Positions 23,416 through 34,566 are shown, numbered from the stretch's first letter. The stretch is DNA of 64,000 nt from Doris montereyensis (GCA_037039925.1 JAXRKP010000202.1:45001-109000); one strand, 5' to 3'. Translations and numbers: made by a program. Notes: a model not told the origin generated them from the letters alone.

Positions 23416-23544
23416 TAGTATTGCAACGTTTAATCTCACAAAATGGCGAGGGTAAATCGAGGAATCATTGAAGCAACTGCGTATTCTAAATTAGCATCAG
23501 ACCTGCCGTGCCGGGCTGAAACGGATGCAGTGGAAACGCACCCT

Positions 23545-23960
23545 AACATCATTATCATCATGTCTTGTCACCCCTCATTGTGAGGCACAGGCCAGCAACA
23601 AGAAGCCCTCCAGTGATCCACTGTCCAGTGCCATCTTTTCAATCTCTTTCCTAGACATCCCAGGCGCTTCAACTCATTCTCCAGTTTTTTTTTTTGCCAT
23701 GTATTTCTTGGTCTTCCATTTTTTTCTGTGGCCCTGCCTGCGGATTCCATGCTAAAGTTTGTCGCGTGATGTTTACTGGTGGCCTCCTCAAAGCGTGTCC
23801 AATCCACCGCCAACGCCTTTTCTTTAATTCATCTTTTATTGGCGTCTCTTTTGAGTGGGTTTTTTTGCCACAGATCTTCGTTTGTAATTGTTTCTGGCCA
23901 GTGAATTTCAAGGAGGTTTCGTAAGGCATTGTTAATGGATGTCTACACCCTAACATGTTA
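23545..23960 (-). mobile_element. LINE 3' fragment (C-terminal domain)
   Basis: Minus-strand translation gives IKDELKKRRWRWIGHALRRP, then ITRQTLAWNPQAG, with RNTWQKKKLENELKRLG and WTVDHWRASCCWPVPHNEG in the next frame. This is the conserved C-terminal tail of APE-type LINEs. It is 5' truncated with at least one frameshift. A short (ATC)n-like tail lies near 23549-23560. Confidence 0.8.
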
Positions 23961-24744
23961 CAATCTATTTGTGGGAAATATTGACCTTCGTGATCAATTG
24001 CAGTCGAATAGGAAAGAATCGAATATTGCGCATCGTTAGATTAGTTGATTTATTCTCAAACTGAATTTCAACGAAACAGGGAGATTACAGACAAATATAT
24101 TAGAAAGAAAGATTTTTTTTTTAAACCATCAGCAACTTCCTGATAACCAACATGGCACGTATCTAAAATCCTTTAGAAATGCCACGAAGCGACGTTATGG
24201 GCGTTCTTCCATAGTGTCATAATGACCCCAAAGTCAAGGTCGAAGTCGTACTGACACAATAATACATTTATTAATATTCTTTTTCATTTCATTCCAATGG
24301 ATGATGACCATGGCAAAGAAAATCCCATAAAAGCCTACCATCATAAATAAAATTGTTACTAGCTGTATTTCATTTGCATTGAAACCCTACACAATAGTAT
24401 TTGCCCCATGAATAATCAACTGGTTTCAGAATTTTCTTATTAGCGTTTTATAAATATAAAAAAAACCGGATACTCAGCCCATTTATTTAAAGGTTTTACA
24501 GTAACTATTGAACGAAGTACGTTTTATTTTATTGCATCATAACGTCAACACACCAAACTAATGCCTTGCATGTGGTGAACTCATAAGAATGAGCAAAAAC
24601 ACCAAAAAAACAACAAAACGAAACCCCAAAAAAAAGGTGACAATTTAAGCGAGGATATCAATAAATGTGAGTTACATTCATTTCATACCAAATTCTCAGT
24701 GGTGTTACTTCAATTTGTGATTGTCAGATTGCAATCAACTGGAA
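23961..24744. other. Unassigned AT-rich spacer
   Basis: About 780 bp with A-runs and no recognised gene. The left end of the adjacent DNA transposon remnant may lie in its last part. Confidence 0.45.
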
Positions 24745-25425
24745 TAATGGATTTAAAATGTAGAATTACAACCGTTCAGAATATTGCGTTAAAATTGAAC
24801 AACTATTTTGACAAGGAAGCCAAACGAGGAAGGCTATTTCATAATATTCAAGACCCTATGAGAAGAACGAGGCATCCATGAGGAATAGACAGAATAGTTT
24901 TAGGAAGATGGCTGAATGATTCGAATGTCCAAAGTGTTACATCAAAACTAAGCAAGCAAGACAAAAAGGAGAAGCTAGACGAGTTTGATAAAGATGTTAT
25001 ACAGAGAGAAATAGGTAAGATGTTTCAATAGCAAAATTTGGTTACTCTACGGAATCTTAGATTGCGGCATCAGGAGAATAATGGGTTTCTGTGTTTAAAT
25101 CTACTTGGTGGGGGGGGGGTTGTTAGAGGTGCTGGGTTTACTTTCAGGAAATCAACATCTGGAAGACATTTTCTTTGTAAGAGACCTCACTTGATGGCAG
25201 CAAGGAGAAGGTATCTTGGACAAGTCGAACAGAAGAGGGGCGAAGGCTAAGACAACGTCTACCTGGATGAGTCATGGGTAAATGCTCACAACAGAAAGGG
25301 AATTTGGAAAGGAGTGGCAGTCAAAAGACGGAATGCAAAAGAGGCAGATTCTGACAAGTAAACGGAGGAGGATACTTTTGGTACACGCTGGAAGTAGACA
25401 TCAAGGACGTGTTGCCAATGCACCG
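24745..25425 (+). pseudogene. Degenerate DDE transposase (IS630/Tc1-mariner-like, DDE_3 type), cut by a LINE
   Basis: Blocks in order over several frames: LNNYFDKEAKRGRLFHNIQD (near 24795-24855), then after a TAG an IDRIVLGRWLN helix-turn-helix-like segment, LDEFDKDVIQREIGKMF (about 24980-25030), LVTLRNLRLRHQENNGF, TFRKSTSGRHFLCKRPHLMA, RRRYLGQVEQKR, and VYLDESWVNAH (about 25257-25290). That last block corresponds to the second catalytic Asp motif (YLDETWVNA) of this group. RRRILLVHAGSRHQG follows in another frame (25365-25411). At least three frameshifts and stops are present. The C-terminal catalytic region is missing because LINE-M copy B begins at about 25426. Terminal inverted repeats were not found. 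Confidence 0.75.
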
Positions 25426-27418
25426 GGCAGTAGACAGGTAAGCACCTGTACGGGGAGTAGATGATCCCGTCCTCCACGAGTCTCCTGCTGCCTTGCAGAC
25501 AGGTCTTGTTGACCAAAGACTAAGGGAGTTAACCCTGAAAAAAACAACCTTCTGCCTTGCAGGTCAGTCTTGACTGACCAAAGGCTAAGTGAGTTAACCC
25601 TGACAGAAAATAACAACCTGCTGCCTTACAGGCTGGTATTGATTGACTAAAGGCTAAGGGAGTTAACCCTGACAGAAAATAACAAGGCCCGGTATGGGGG
25701 CCTCAAATGTGGCAGTCCCACCATCTACCTAGGGTACAGTGGGCTAATCCCCTGTTTAAACAAAACAACCTGATTCAAAGTAATATATACAATGATATAC
25801 CCGGCTTGAAATTTCGAAGACGACTCTGGAAAAGAACACGGACTGTGATTTTTGGAACATGGAATGTTAGGGCAATTAATGGAAAGATGTTAGAATTAGC
25901 TGAAGAAATGGAAAAATTCAAAGTAGACATATTGGCTATTACAGAAACAAAGAAAAAGGACAAGGAATAGAAATGTAGGACCAACGCATACTTTAATCTT
26001 CTCATGAGTAGATGTCAAAGATAGAGCTAGAGCAAGAGTAGGCCTCCTAATGCATAAAAGGCAAGAAATGCTACTAGAAAGTTGGAAATTGGTAAGCCCT
26101 ATTAAGGCTATTAAATGTAAATATTAAACCAAAAGGAAGAGAAATTAAATTATTAATAGCTTATGGACCAAACGAAGATGCCGCCAAAAAGAAAAAGATA
26201 TCTTCGAAAACAATTTACAAATAGCTGCAGAGAATCTCAAACCCAAACAGGAACTAATGGTTTTTGGAGATTTAAATGCTAGAGTAGGCAACAATGTAGA
26301 AACATCAGGAGGAGTAATAGGTAAAGAAGGAGGACAACAACTTCTCCAAATGGAAAAGACTAATAGATTTTTGCCTAAAGAATAACATGAAAATAGCTAA
26401 CACATTTTTCTCATAAAGATATCCACAAATACACAAGAGTAAATGAAGACAAGTGTGAAAAGTCAATCATAGACTACATAATAGTTAGCAGTTCCCTTTT
26501 TTACAGTACAATGGATGCTACAGTAAGCAGAGAAGATGAAATATTTAGTGATTATGACCTAGTGATAGCCAAAATGAGATAATAAACTGAAGAAAATAAA
26601 CAGAAAAGGAAAGAGAAGAAAGTTACTAAACTCAAAATAGAAGAACTAAATAAACCAATAGTAAAACATATATACCAATCCAGGATAAAAATATCTATCA
26701 GGGAAAGACAGATGGATCTGAAGGAAAGCACAATAGAAGAAAAGTGGTAAATATATAAAGAAACACTCTCAGTTGTACTGAAGAGGTCTGTGGTAGGAAA
26801 CAAATTAACGGAGATAGGAAAAGAACAGCATGGTGGAATGCGAATGCCAAAACTAAGATCAAAGAAAAGAAGGATGCCTGGAAGAAATACTTGCAAACAA
26901 AGAGACCAGAGGATAGGATAGATTACGTGAGTAAAAGAATTATCGCCAAAGAGGAAGTAAGAAAGCAAAAAAAAAGGAACAATGGTAAGAGTTTGGACAA
27001 AGACCAAGAAAGCTATCAAGGAAATCAAGAGCTCTTCTGGGGAGCAATGAAGAGCATTGAGAAAGACCAAGGCATGCCCAATACGACAAATTAAGAATGT
27101 CAAAGGAAAATAATGAAAGGAGACAGCGAAATCATGGAAACGTGGAGAAAGTATTTTCAACAATTACATAATCTACTAGATCTAGATCTACATGCAATAT
27201 GTCAACAAGCATGGAAGTCCAAATAGGTGCCAGACGACTGGAATAAAGGAACAGTAGTACCAATACACAAGAAATGATCAACTATGGAATGCTCAAACTA
27301 TAGAGGGATATCACTACCTAGCATACCAGGAAAAGTATATGCCAGGATTTTGAAATGAAACTAAGGAAAGGAGTAGAGGATCAGATTGAAGAACACCAGA
27401 GTGGATTTACATTTTAAT
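25426..27418 (+). mobile_element. LINE-M copy B: complete 5' end, truncated within the reverse transcriptase
   Basis: It starts at ACCGGGCAGTAGACAGG. Three 5' monomers follow (starts about 25484, 25548 and 25617, each with CTGCCTTGCAGG and GAGTTAACCCTGA). The endonuclease region begins at TVIFGTWNVR (about 25845) and shows LAITETK, AYGPNEDA, GDLNARVGNNVETSGGVIG, SIIDYIIVSS (about 26464) and FSDYDLVIAKM; the usual SDH histidine is replaced. A basic linker follows, then SNYRGISLPSIPGKVYARIL (about 27295-27350), and the copy stops at HQSGFTF. Many frameshifts and in-frame stops are present. Inserted into the DDE transposase remnant. Confidence 0.88.
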
Positions 27419-27905
27419 AATATAATCTAGAGGAGGAGTTCCATACTGAGTAACCGGTGTGAGAATCTACAATGGCTAGCTCTATCTAGATCTGATTGAT
27501 TCCAAATTGACTCGATGTTTTTCAAGCTCTAGGTCTAGATCTAGATTTAGAGGTAGATTCTATAAACAATTATTTTTTATGCCTAGATCTAGAGCTAGAT
27601 CTGTAGATCTAAAATCTTATTAGATCTGAGACTGTAGACTTTAAACAATCTTGATTTACCTCTAGATCTACACCGGTGCAGATTCTAGATCTAGCTCTAG
27701 CTTCTTATTAGATTCTTAGTTCCAAGTCTAGCTCTAGATCTAGAACTAGAGCTAGAGCTAGAAATATTTAGAATGCATCATAAAGAGGATCTATGTAGAC
27801 GCGGAATCTAAATCTAGATTTAAATACTTGATCTATTATGATTAGACAGATCTACATGAGATCTAAATCTAGATTTAGAAATCCTATGGAAGCTTAGGTA
27901 CAGTG
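27419..27905. repeat. TCTAGATCTAGA-rich palindromic tract
   Basis: Overlapping TCTAGA, AGATCT, CTAGATCTAG and AGAGCTAG words recur dozens of times, spaced irregularly and separated by short unique text. There is no fixed unit. The same words occur sparsely at 17936-17960, 27178-27192 and 40095-40125. Confidence 0.8.
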
Positions 27906-28084
27906 GTGTCCGCCTAAGAATACGGTCCTCGGGAGACAGAAACAATGAGTTCTTAGGCAGACCGGGTTCTAAGGTGAACTCCGACATAGCTTGTATAAAA
28001 TATGATACCTGTAATGATACCTAGGTTGGCACCAGGCCCTTGAGCTCGTCATGTAGCCCCCTGGCATGTCCATTCGAACCCACT

Positions 28085-28605
28085 TCAACCCCCGACCTCT
28101 ACTTTTCCCTAAATGCTGCCCCCATCTCCTACACCCTCTCCTTTCTCCCGATTGTTGTCCCCTTCTCCTTTCTCAAAATTGCTGTCCCCCTTCCTTTCCC
28201 CCAAATGCTGTCCCCTCTCTTTTCCCTAAATTCTGGCCCTCTCCTTTCTCCCAATCACTCCCCCCCTCTCCTTTCCCCCCAAATGCAGTTGTCCCTCTCC
28301 TTCCTCAAATGCCCCCAAATGCTCCTTTCACCCACATGCCCCCCCTCTCCTTTCCCTAAATGTCCCCCCCAAATCTGTTCCTTTCCCCAAATGATGTCCC
28401 CTCTCCTTTTCCCCAAATGATGTCAACCTCTCGTTTCCCCAAATCTCCTTTCCCCAAATGCTGCCCCCTCTCCTTTCCCCAAATGCTGTCCCCCAAATCT
28501 CCTTTCGTTTCCCCCCAAATGCTGTCCCCCTCCTTTCCCCCAAATGCTGTCCCCCAAATGATGTCCCCTCGTTTCCCCCAAATGCTGCCCCTTTCACGTG
28601 TTTTC
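28085..28605. repeat. C-rich minisatellite, unit about 20-26 bp
   Basis: The unit is built on CCTTTCCCCAAATGCTGTCC with variable C-run lengths. Strong strand asymmetry: the plus strand is nearly G-free. Frames rich in SPFPQM or GGKRG are translations of the repeat. Confidence 0.92.
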
Positions 28606-28639
28606 CCTACTTCACATTTCACCCTTTCCTATACATTAT

Positions 28640-29840
28640 AATGTTAACACTGACAGAAAATCGCGTTTTTAATCATTGAAGGTGAAGAATAACAGCTTTT
28701 TAACAAATATTATATTATGTATATGTAAGGTAGCATAATGAAAAACGTCCTCCAAAAACGCAATAGAGGCGGGCCGCATAATTTATTTCATAGGCAATTT
28801 TGTCCCCTTTCGAAATTAACTACCGAGTCCTACCTATCATTATCAAACCACTTAAATACAATAATGTATCTAAATTGATAAAATCGAAATTGAATTTTGA
28901 CGTAATGTACAGGATCTGGTCTAGTTACGTGTCATACAGAATTGTTCATTGTTATTGTTTTTGCCTTGTTTTTGTTTTCGTTTGCTTTCTTTATTTTGTG
29001 TTGTTATTTTGTTTCTTTTTTTTTCTTTTTTCTTCTTTTTTTGCTGCTTGTTTTTTTTGTTTTTTTTGTTTTGAGGTTGTTGTTTGGGGGGAGGGGGTCG
29101 GTGTTTTTTGGGAGGGATGGCTGGGGGGGGAGGAGGGGGTATTTCATGTCAGACGGATTTAGAAAGTTCAGGGTCATCGCATTTCATCAATTCGAGTTTC
29201 CTCTTTTGACCGTAAGTGTTTCAGCATTCGAATTTTGTTATTTCCAATACAAATAAGTTCCAACTTGTATTACACAATCCCGATTCACGAAAACCCACGC
29301 GAGGACCTGGAGCCAAGCAACGTGGGACAAAGACATTAAGTGAGGAGACTGGCCGCTTGCCAAGTCGTGCACCGGTATCAATTGAATGGTGTTATTTCAA
29401 TAGTGTGCCGAAGTCACAATAACGTCGCTTAGGGAGAAAATGCCAAAACAATCATGGATTTTGGCACTTGTTGGCTTTGGGAATTCCAAGTTTCAAGCGG
29501 CTGTGAACGTGATATCTTTTCATCTTAATACTTTTACACTGTTCAGGAAGCATGATGTCCTTTTTTAATCCTTTGGATTATCGCTCTAGTCTCTGTCTCG
29601 TTTTTCACGAAAATGACATAGGCACACTGTTGGAAGTGGGAAATAGTCTATAACTAGTCAATAACTATAAAGCCACAATCACCACACGCCATGAGAAAGA
29701 CAACCAGGAACAAGAGTCCAGCGAAGAAGATCATAAGGACATAATATTATTATGCAAGAAATCAACGTTAAGTAACGCTAATGACAATAAACACAAACAC
29801 TCAATTTATTGCAAATGGTTTGACTGAAAATTTGAAATCA
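28640..29840. other. Unassigned spacer, T/G-rich in the middle
   Basis: About 1.2 kb. 28940-29150 is T-rich then G-rich on the plus strand (TTTTTT and GGGGGG runs). The frames here are low-complexity. No gene or shared repeat is recognised. Confidence 0.45.
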
Positions 29841-29844
29841 CGGA

Positions 29845-30935
29845 TACAATTCATGAAAACACGAATACCAATAAGAAGAGTGTTGACTTTAACTGTAAAC
29901 ATGGTTATCCTTTACCATATCCCCCCAGGGGATATAATCCATGAAATCAAGGGACCAATGAGAAGTGTTGACTTTCACCAGGAATTTTCTTTTAAGCGAG
30001 GTTATCTTTACCATATCCAAGGGGATATAATCTATGAAAGCACAGATACCAATAAGAAGACTTGACTTTAACCGACATTTTACTTTAAGTTTAAGCATGG
30101 TTATCCTTAATCATATCCCAGGGAAGATAATCCATGAAAACACGAATACCAATGAGAAGAGTGCTGACTTGAACTTGGAATTTTCATCTAAACGAGGTTA
30201 CCCTTTGCCTTTACCGTATCCCAGGGGATATAATGTGTGAAAAACACGGATACCATTTACCAATGAGACGAGTATTGCCTTGAACCGGGAATTTTCCTCT
30301 AAACGAGGTTACCATTTATAGTATTCCAAATGGATATAATCCATGAAAACACAGTTACCACTGGGAAGAGTTGATTTTAACCGGATTTTTCTTTCAAGCG
30401 AGGTTATCCTTTACCCTATCCCAGGGATATAATCCACGAAATCACGGATACTAATGGGAAGAGTGTTGACTTGAATCGGGAATTTTCCTCTGAACAAATT
30501 TACCCTTTACCATATCCCAGTGGATATAATCCATGAAAATATGGATACTAATGAGAAGAGTTGACTTGAATCGGGAAATTTTCTCTAAACGAGGTTACCC
30601 TTTACCAGTATCCCAAAGGGATATATATAATCCATGAAAACACGGATGCCAATAGGAAGTGTTGATTTTAACCGGGACTTTTTCTATTAAGCGAGGTTAT
30701 CCTTTACCACATGCCACGGAATATAACCCATGAAAACACGGATACCAATTGGGAAGTGTTGATTTTAACCCGGAATATTCCGTTTTAAGCAATGTTATCA
30801 TTTACCATATCCCAGAAAGGAAAAGACGGATCCATGGGAAGTGTTAATTTTAACCGGGGATAAACAGGTTATTGTTTACCAATCCAGGGGAAAACACAAA
30901 TACCAATGGGAGAGTTGACTTTAACCAGGAATTTT
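29845..30935. repeat. Tandem array, unit about 95-110 bp, about 11 copies
   Basis: Each unit holds GATATAATCCATGAAAACAC, GGATACCAAT-GAGAAG, GTTGACTTTAACCGGGAATT and GCGAGGTTATCCTTTACC with ATATCCCAGG. Copies are diverged by substitutions and small indels. It ends near 30935 in a T run. Confidence 0.92.
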
Positions 30936-31334
30936 CCTTTAAGCTAGATCTTTTTTTTTTGCGGGTTCCACTCAGTACAATAGGGATGATCGTGATTGTA
31001 TTCCAGACATTCACATACGTGCTATATGTCAATATAATTAGATCTACATGTATTAATATCACTGAATATGAAATTTAAGTTTTGCATTGGCAAGGAAGAA
31101 GAAAGTGCCTCATAGCGAAAATGTTTAAGAGTTTTGTTAAAAGGTAAAGACTTATCTGGTAGGTATGAATATCATTATCATTTTTACATTTTGTATTTCT
31201 TTTATTTATGTACACAGAAACATAAATTCATAATGAATTATGAAGATACCCCATAATCACCAAGTGTCTTGCTGTGTAGTGTTGACAATCAAGATTCTTC
31301 TATACTCCTCGATCGCTGGTCACTCTACAGGTTG

Positions 31335-31340
<6 letters not shown>

Positions 31341-31370
<30 letters not shown>
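31341..31370. repeat. (CA)n microsatellite
   Basis: A pure CA tract of about 30 bp. Confidence 0.95.
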
Positions 31371-31372
<2 letters not shown>

Positions 31373-31390
31373 TACGTATTTGAGGGTTAC

Positions 31391-31580
31391 ATGACCATGT
31401 TAAGCATCATCAGGAAATCATCTCTACGAAATAAAACAGACACCTTAGAATCGCTCTGTAAATTTGACAAAGACTATCGCAACAGCTGTGTCATATGTAA
31501 AACAGAGACATGGCTTTCTGACGTTGATAGTGATCAGGGTGTCTTTCTTTATCAGTTCCCATTCTACCTTTCGGTGTATG
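31391..31580 (+). mobile_element. LINE-R (Rex1/CR1-like) endonuclease N-terminal fragment
   Basis: Plus-strand translation contains SLRNKTDTLESLCKFDKDYR followed by NSCVICKTETWLSDVDSDQG. This is the N-terminal APE endonuclease pattern of Rex1/CR1-type LINEs, including the catalytic Glu in TETWL. It breaks off near 31575, where the minus-strand LINE-M copy D begins. The likely continuation is at 32830-33370. Confidence 0.7.
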
Positions 31581-31583
31581 GGT

Positions 31584-32810
31584 TCAGATGCTCCAGATGA
31601 TCTTTCTCCAGGATGCCCTGTCCTGGCATTTTCTGTTTCCTTCCGTGAAAGTTAAATTTGTATACTTCAATGCCTCTTTTATATCTTCTTCCCACTTTCT
31701 CCGAGGTCTGCCTTTTGGTCTTTTGCCTTGGGCTTTAGCACTGTATACTGATTTAGCTATTCTATTGTCATTCATTCTGTTTACAAGCCCAAACCACCTC
31801 AATTGATTTGTTTCTATCTTAGTTTTTATGCCATCTGCTTTGGTTTAATCTCTTATTGTTGTGTTTTTGATTTTCTCACTTTTAATTTTCCCTACTATCC
31901 TTCTTAGATATTTCATTTCAGCTGCCTGTACTTTCCTGTATTCTCTTCTGTCTAAGGTCCAGGTTTCGTTGCCATAGAGGAGAGTAGGACAATAAACTGT
32001 ATTGTATACTGCCATTTTGGTTTTTGTTAACAATTCTTGCTTACCTATAAATGCCTTCCCTAGATGCCTTTTTGATTCTCTGAGTTAGTAATTACTCCTA
32101 AGTAATTGTAGCTTTGAACTTGTTCTAAATTCTCCTGCCCAATTTAAGATTTTGTGTTTTAGCTTCCTAGTTACTAGCATTGTTTTTGGTTTTCTTTGAA
32201 TTTACTCTCATTCCCCTTTTATTTAGTTCATTGTTCATAATGTTGACATTCGACTGAAGGTCACTTTCAGATTTTCCACAAAGAACTAAATCATCGGCAA
32301 ATGAAAACATTGATACATTTACTGGTTTGAGCTTCCACATACCTACATTCATTTTCTTCATTTTTGAGGATGCCTTTATGAGTGAATCCATAAATGTGAT
32401 CAACAAAAGAGGACTTAGGATACAACCCTGTTTTACTCCTATATCTACATCAAATTCTGCAGATACATTTTTAGCTACTCTCACCGCACATGTTGGTTTA
32501 TTGTAAAAAATTGTAATGGCTTCTATTAAATTTTGCTCTACATTGTGTTCTTTTAAGGAATGCCATAGTTTGTCCCTCCTCACAGTGTCAGATGCCTTTT
32601 CTAAGTCAATAAAACACAGATGCACGTCAATGTTTCTCTCAAGGAATGTTTCTATTAATTGTCTAATTGTAAATATGTGGTTTTGTACACTTCTTCCTGG
32701 TCTAAATCCATTTTGATGGTCTTCAATGCGATCCTCTAATCTTTTCCTTAGTCTCATTTCCAGAATCCTGGCATATACTTTTCCTGGAACTGGGAGAACA
32801 TTTGTCAAGG
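31584..32810 (-). mobile_element. LINE-M copy D: reverse transcriptase and C-terminal domain, inserted in LINE-R
   Basis: In minus reading: PGKVYARILEMRLRKRLED (near 32750), HQNGFRPGRSVQNHIFTIRQ, FIDLEKASDTVRRDKLWHSL, GVKQGCILSPLLLITFMDSL and the catalytic FSFADDLVL (near 32290-32320). Then follow NKRGMRVNSKKTK (about 32190), the thumb segment TVYCPTLLYGNETWTLDRRE (about 31940-32000) and the C-terminal MRWFGLVNRMNDNRIAKSVY, GRPRRKWEEDIKEAL and DRASWRKIIW, ending at 31584. The 215-residue palm frame is intact, but the rest is frameshifted. It overlaps the 3' end of copy B at HQ-GF, showing the same family. Dead. Confidence 0.9.
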
Positions 32811-32829
32811 ACAACTATTCTTTCTAATA

Positions 32830-33370
32830 AATAAATGTCCCCAAGGCTGTATTAGCTCCCCAATACTTTATATATTATATACCAAGGATTGTACCTCATT
32901 CTTTGAAAACTGCTATAAGTTGAATATAAAATATGCCGATGACACTGCTATTTTGGGCCTTTTGGGCGATGCTAAGTCAGAAGAGTATTACTAACCAAAT
33001 TTAAGAAATCATCCTATGGTGTAAAGAAAACTCTTTTTAATATTGAATGTATCAAAAACAAAAGAACATAGATTTGACTTTAGACAAGGGGAAAAATCAC
33101 ACAAAAATAATGTGGAAATCAATTGAAATAAAGTAGAAATTGTCGAAGCTTTTAAATTTTGTCGGACTTACGTAGAAACAGTATAGAAAAAAGTTGAATG
33201 ATCCTAAGAAAATTTAGATCTTTTCATAAGTTAATGACACAAATCTATTATTTTCATCAGCATATTTATACAAAGAGCCATAAAGAAATTAACAAGACCT
33301 CATAAACACAGTAAAACGTCAACTAGATCTAATAGGGATTGTTTCAAATTAAGGCATAGAGTAGTGAATA
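32830..33370 (+). mobile_element. LINE-R (Rex1/CR1-like) reverse transcriptase palm fragment
   Basis: Plus-strand translation reads CPQGCISSPILYILYTKDCT and KLNIKYADDTAILGLL (catalytic YADD at about 32930-32945), with a following thumb-like stretch up to about 33370 broken by stops. Pattern and strand match the endonuclease piece at 31391-31580. Confidence 0.75.
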
Positions 33371-33455
33371 ACAAAATAAATGTCGATGTACCTTTATATC
33401 TTGTACTGTGTCCGTATGTACCTGTGTTGTTTTCATGTATATCTGTTTATATATA

Positions 33456-33461
<6 letters not shown>

Positions 33462-33539
<78 letters not shown>
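33462..33539. repeat. (TA)n microsatellite
   Basis: An almost pure TA tract of about 78 bp; cruciform-capable. Confidence 0.97.
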
Positions 33540-33542
<3 letters not shown>

Positions 33543-33871
33543 AATGTGTGTGTTTATGTGTATATATACTTTAAATACATATAAATGTTAACATGCCGCA
33601 TTGGCTAGTGTGTGAGAGGGAATGTTTTGCACATAGATCTACATTGTACTTGGTATTCTCGCAGTGGCTTTTGATTTTCGTATTTGTACGTAGAGATGTT
33701 GGTGGTTTAAACGTATTAATAGTGTTGTTATTATTGTTTTTTATAATCAATTCTTTTTAAATTTCGTTATTTTTGTTATCATCATTGTTGTTATTTTCAT
33801 TTCGTCATTTTGTCTCTAGACGTAGCCACGCTAGAAATGAGCCTGTGGAATATTTGTGCATTGTGGTATAC

Positions 33872-34103
33872 CAAGGCCGTCTATAATATAATATAGATCT
33901 ATAATATAATATAGAACTATAATATAATATAGATCTATAATATAATATAGATCTATAACTATAATATAATATAGATCTATAACTATAATATAATATAGAT
34001 CTATAACTATAATATAATATAGATCTATAACTATAATATAACATAGATCTATAACTATAATATAATATAGATCTATAACTATAATATGATATAGACGGCC
34101 TTG
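33872..34103. mobile_element. hAT-like MITE with perfect termini, 232 bp
   Basis: The left terminus CAAGGCCGTCTATA (33872-33885) is an exact reverse complement of the right terminus TATAGACGGCCTTG (34090-34103). Both ends are flanked by the same 8-bp TGGTATAC (33864-33871 and 34104-34111), a target-site duplication. An 8-bp duplication with a CA-starting terminus is typical of the hAT superfamily. The interior is an AT-rich tandem array of a 24-bp unit (CTATAACTATAATATAATAT plus AGAT), with no coding capacity; the YYSYRSI-type frames are repeat translation. Confidence 0.85.
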
Positions 34104-34427
34104 TGGTATACTCGTCATGGTCTGCAGTGGCATGAAAGTGGGCGAGTCAGAAGAGGATCGAGCTTTTTATGTGTGTGTGTGGGGGGGGGGGGGGAGGGGG
34201 TGGAGGCAGAAGCGGCTGGGTGGTGATGTGAGCATAGACGAGTGTGCGTGTGAATGTTAATCATGGTTATTATTATATTCAATTGTGTTCTATGATGGTG
34301 AGAGGGAACGATGTTTTGAACGACATATTATGTGTCAACTTATTGGACTAAATAGTAAATGTATTTAGGAACATGAGACATGTAAATCATTAGAAAAAAT
34401 GTCCTTCTTTGTACAATAAAGGTTTAA

Positions 34428-34430
<3 letters not shown>

Positions 34431-34473
<43 letters not shown>

Positions 34474-34509
34474 TTATTATTATTATTATTATTATTATAA
34501 TTATTATTA

Positions 34510-34566
<57 letters not shown>

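Noticed and set aside
28040..28640. Proline-rich protein frames
   Set aside because: They are explained by the CCTTTCCCCAAATG minisatellite, and equally long glycine-rich frames lie on the other strand.
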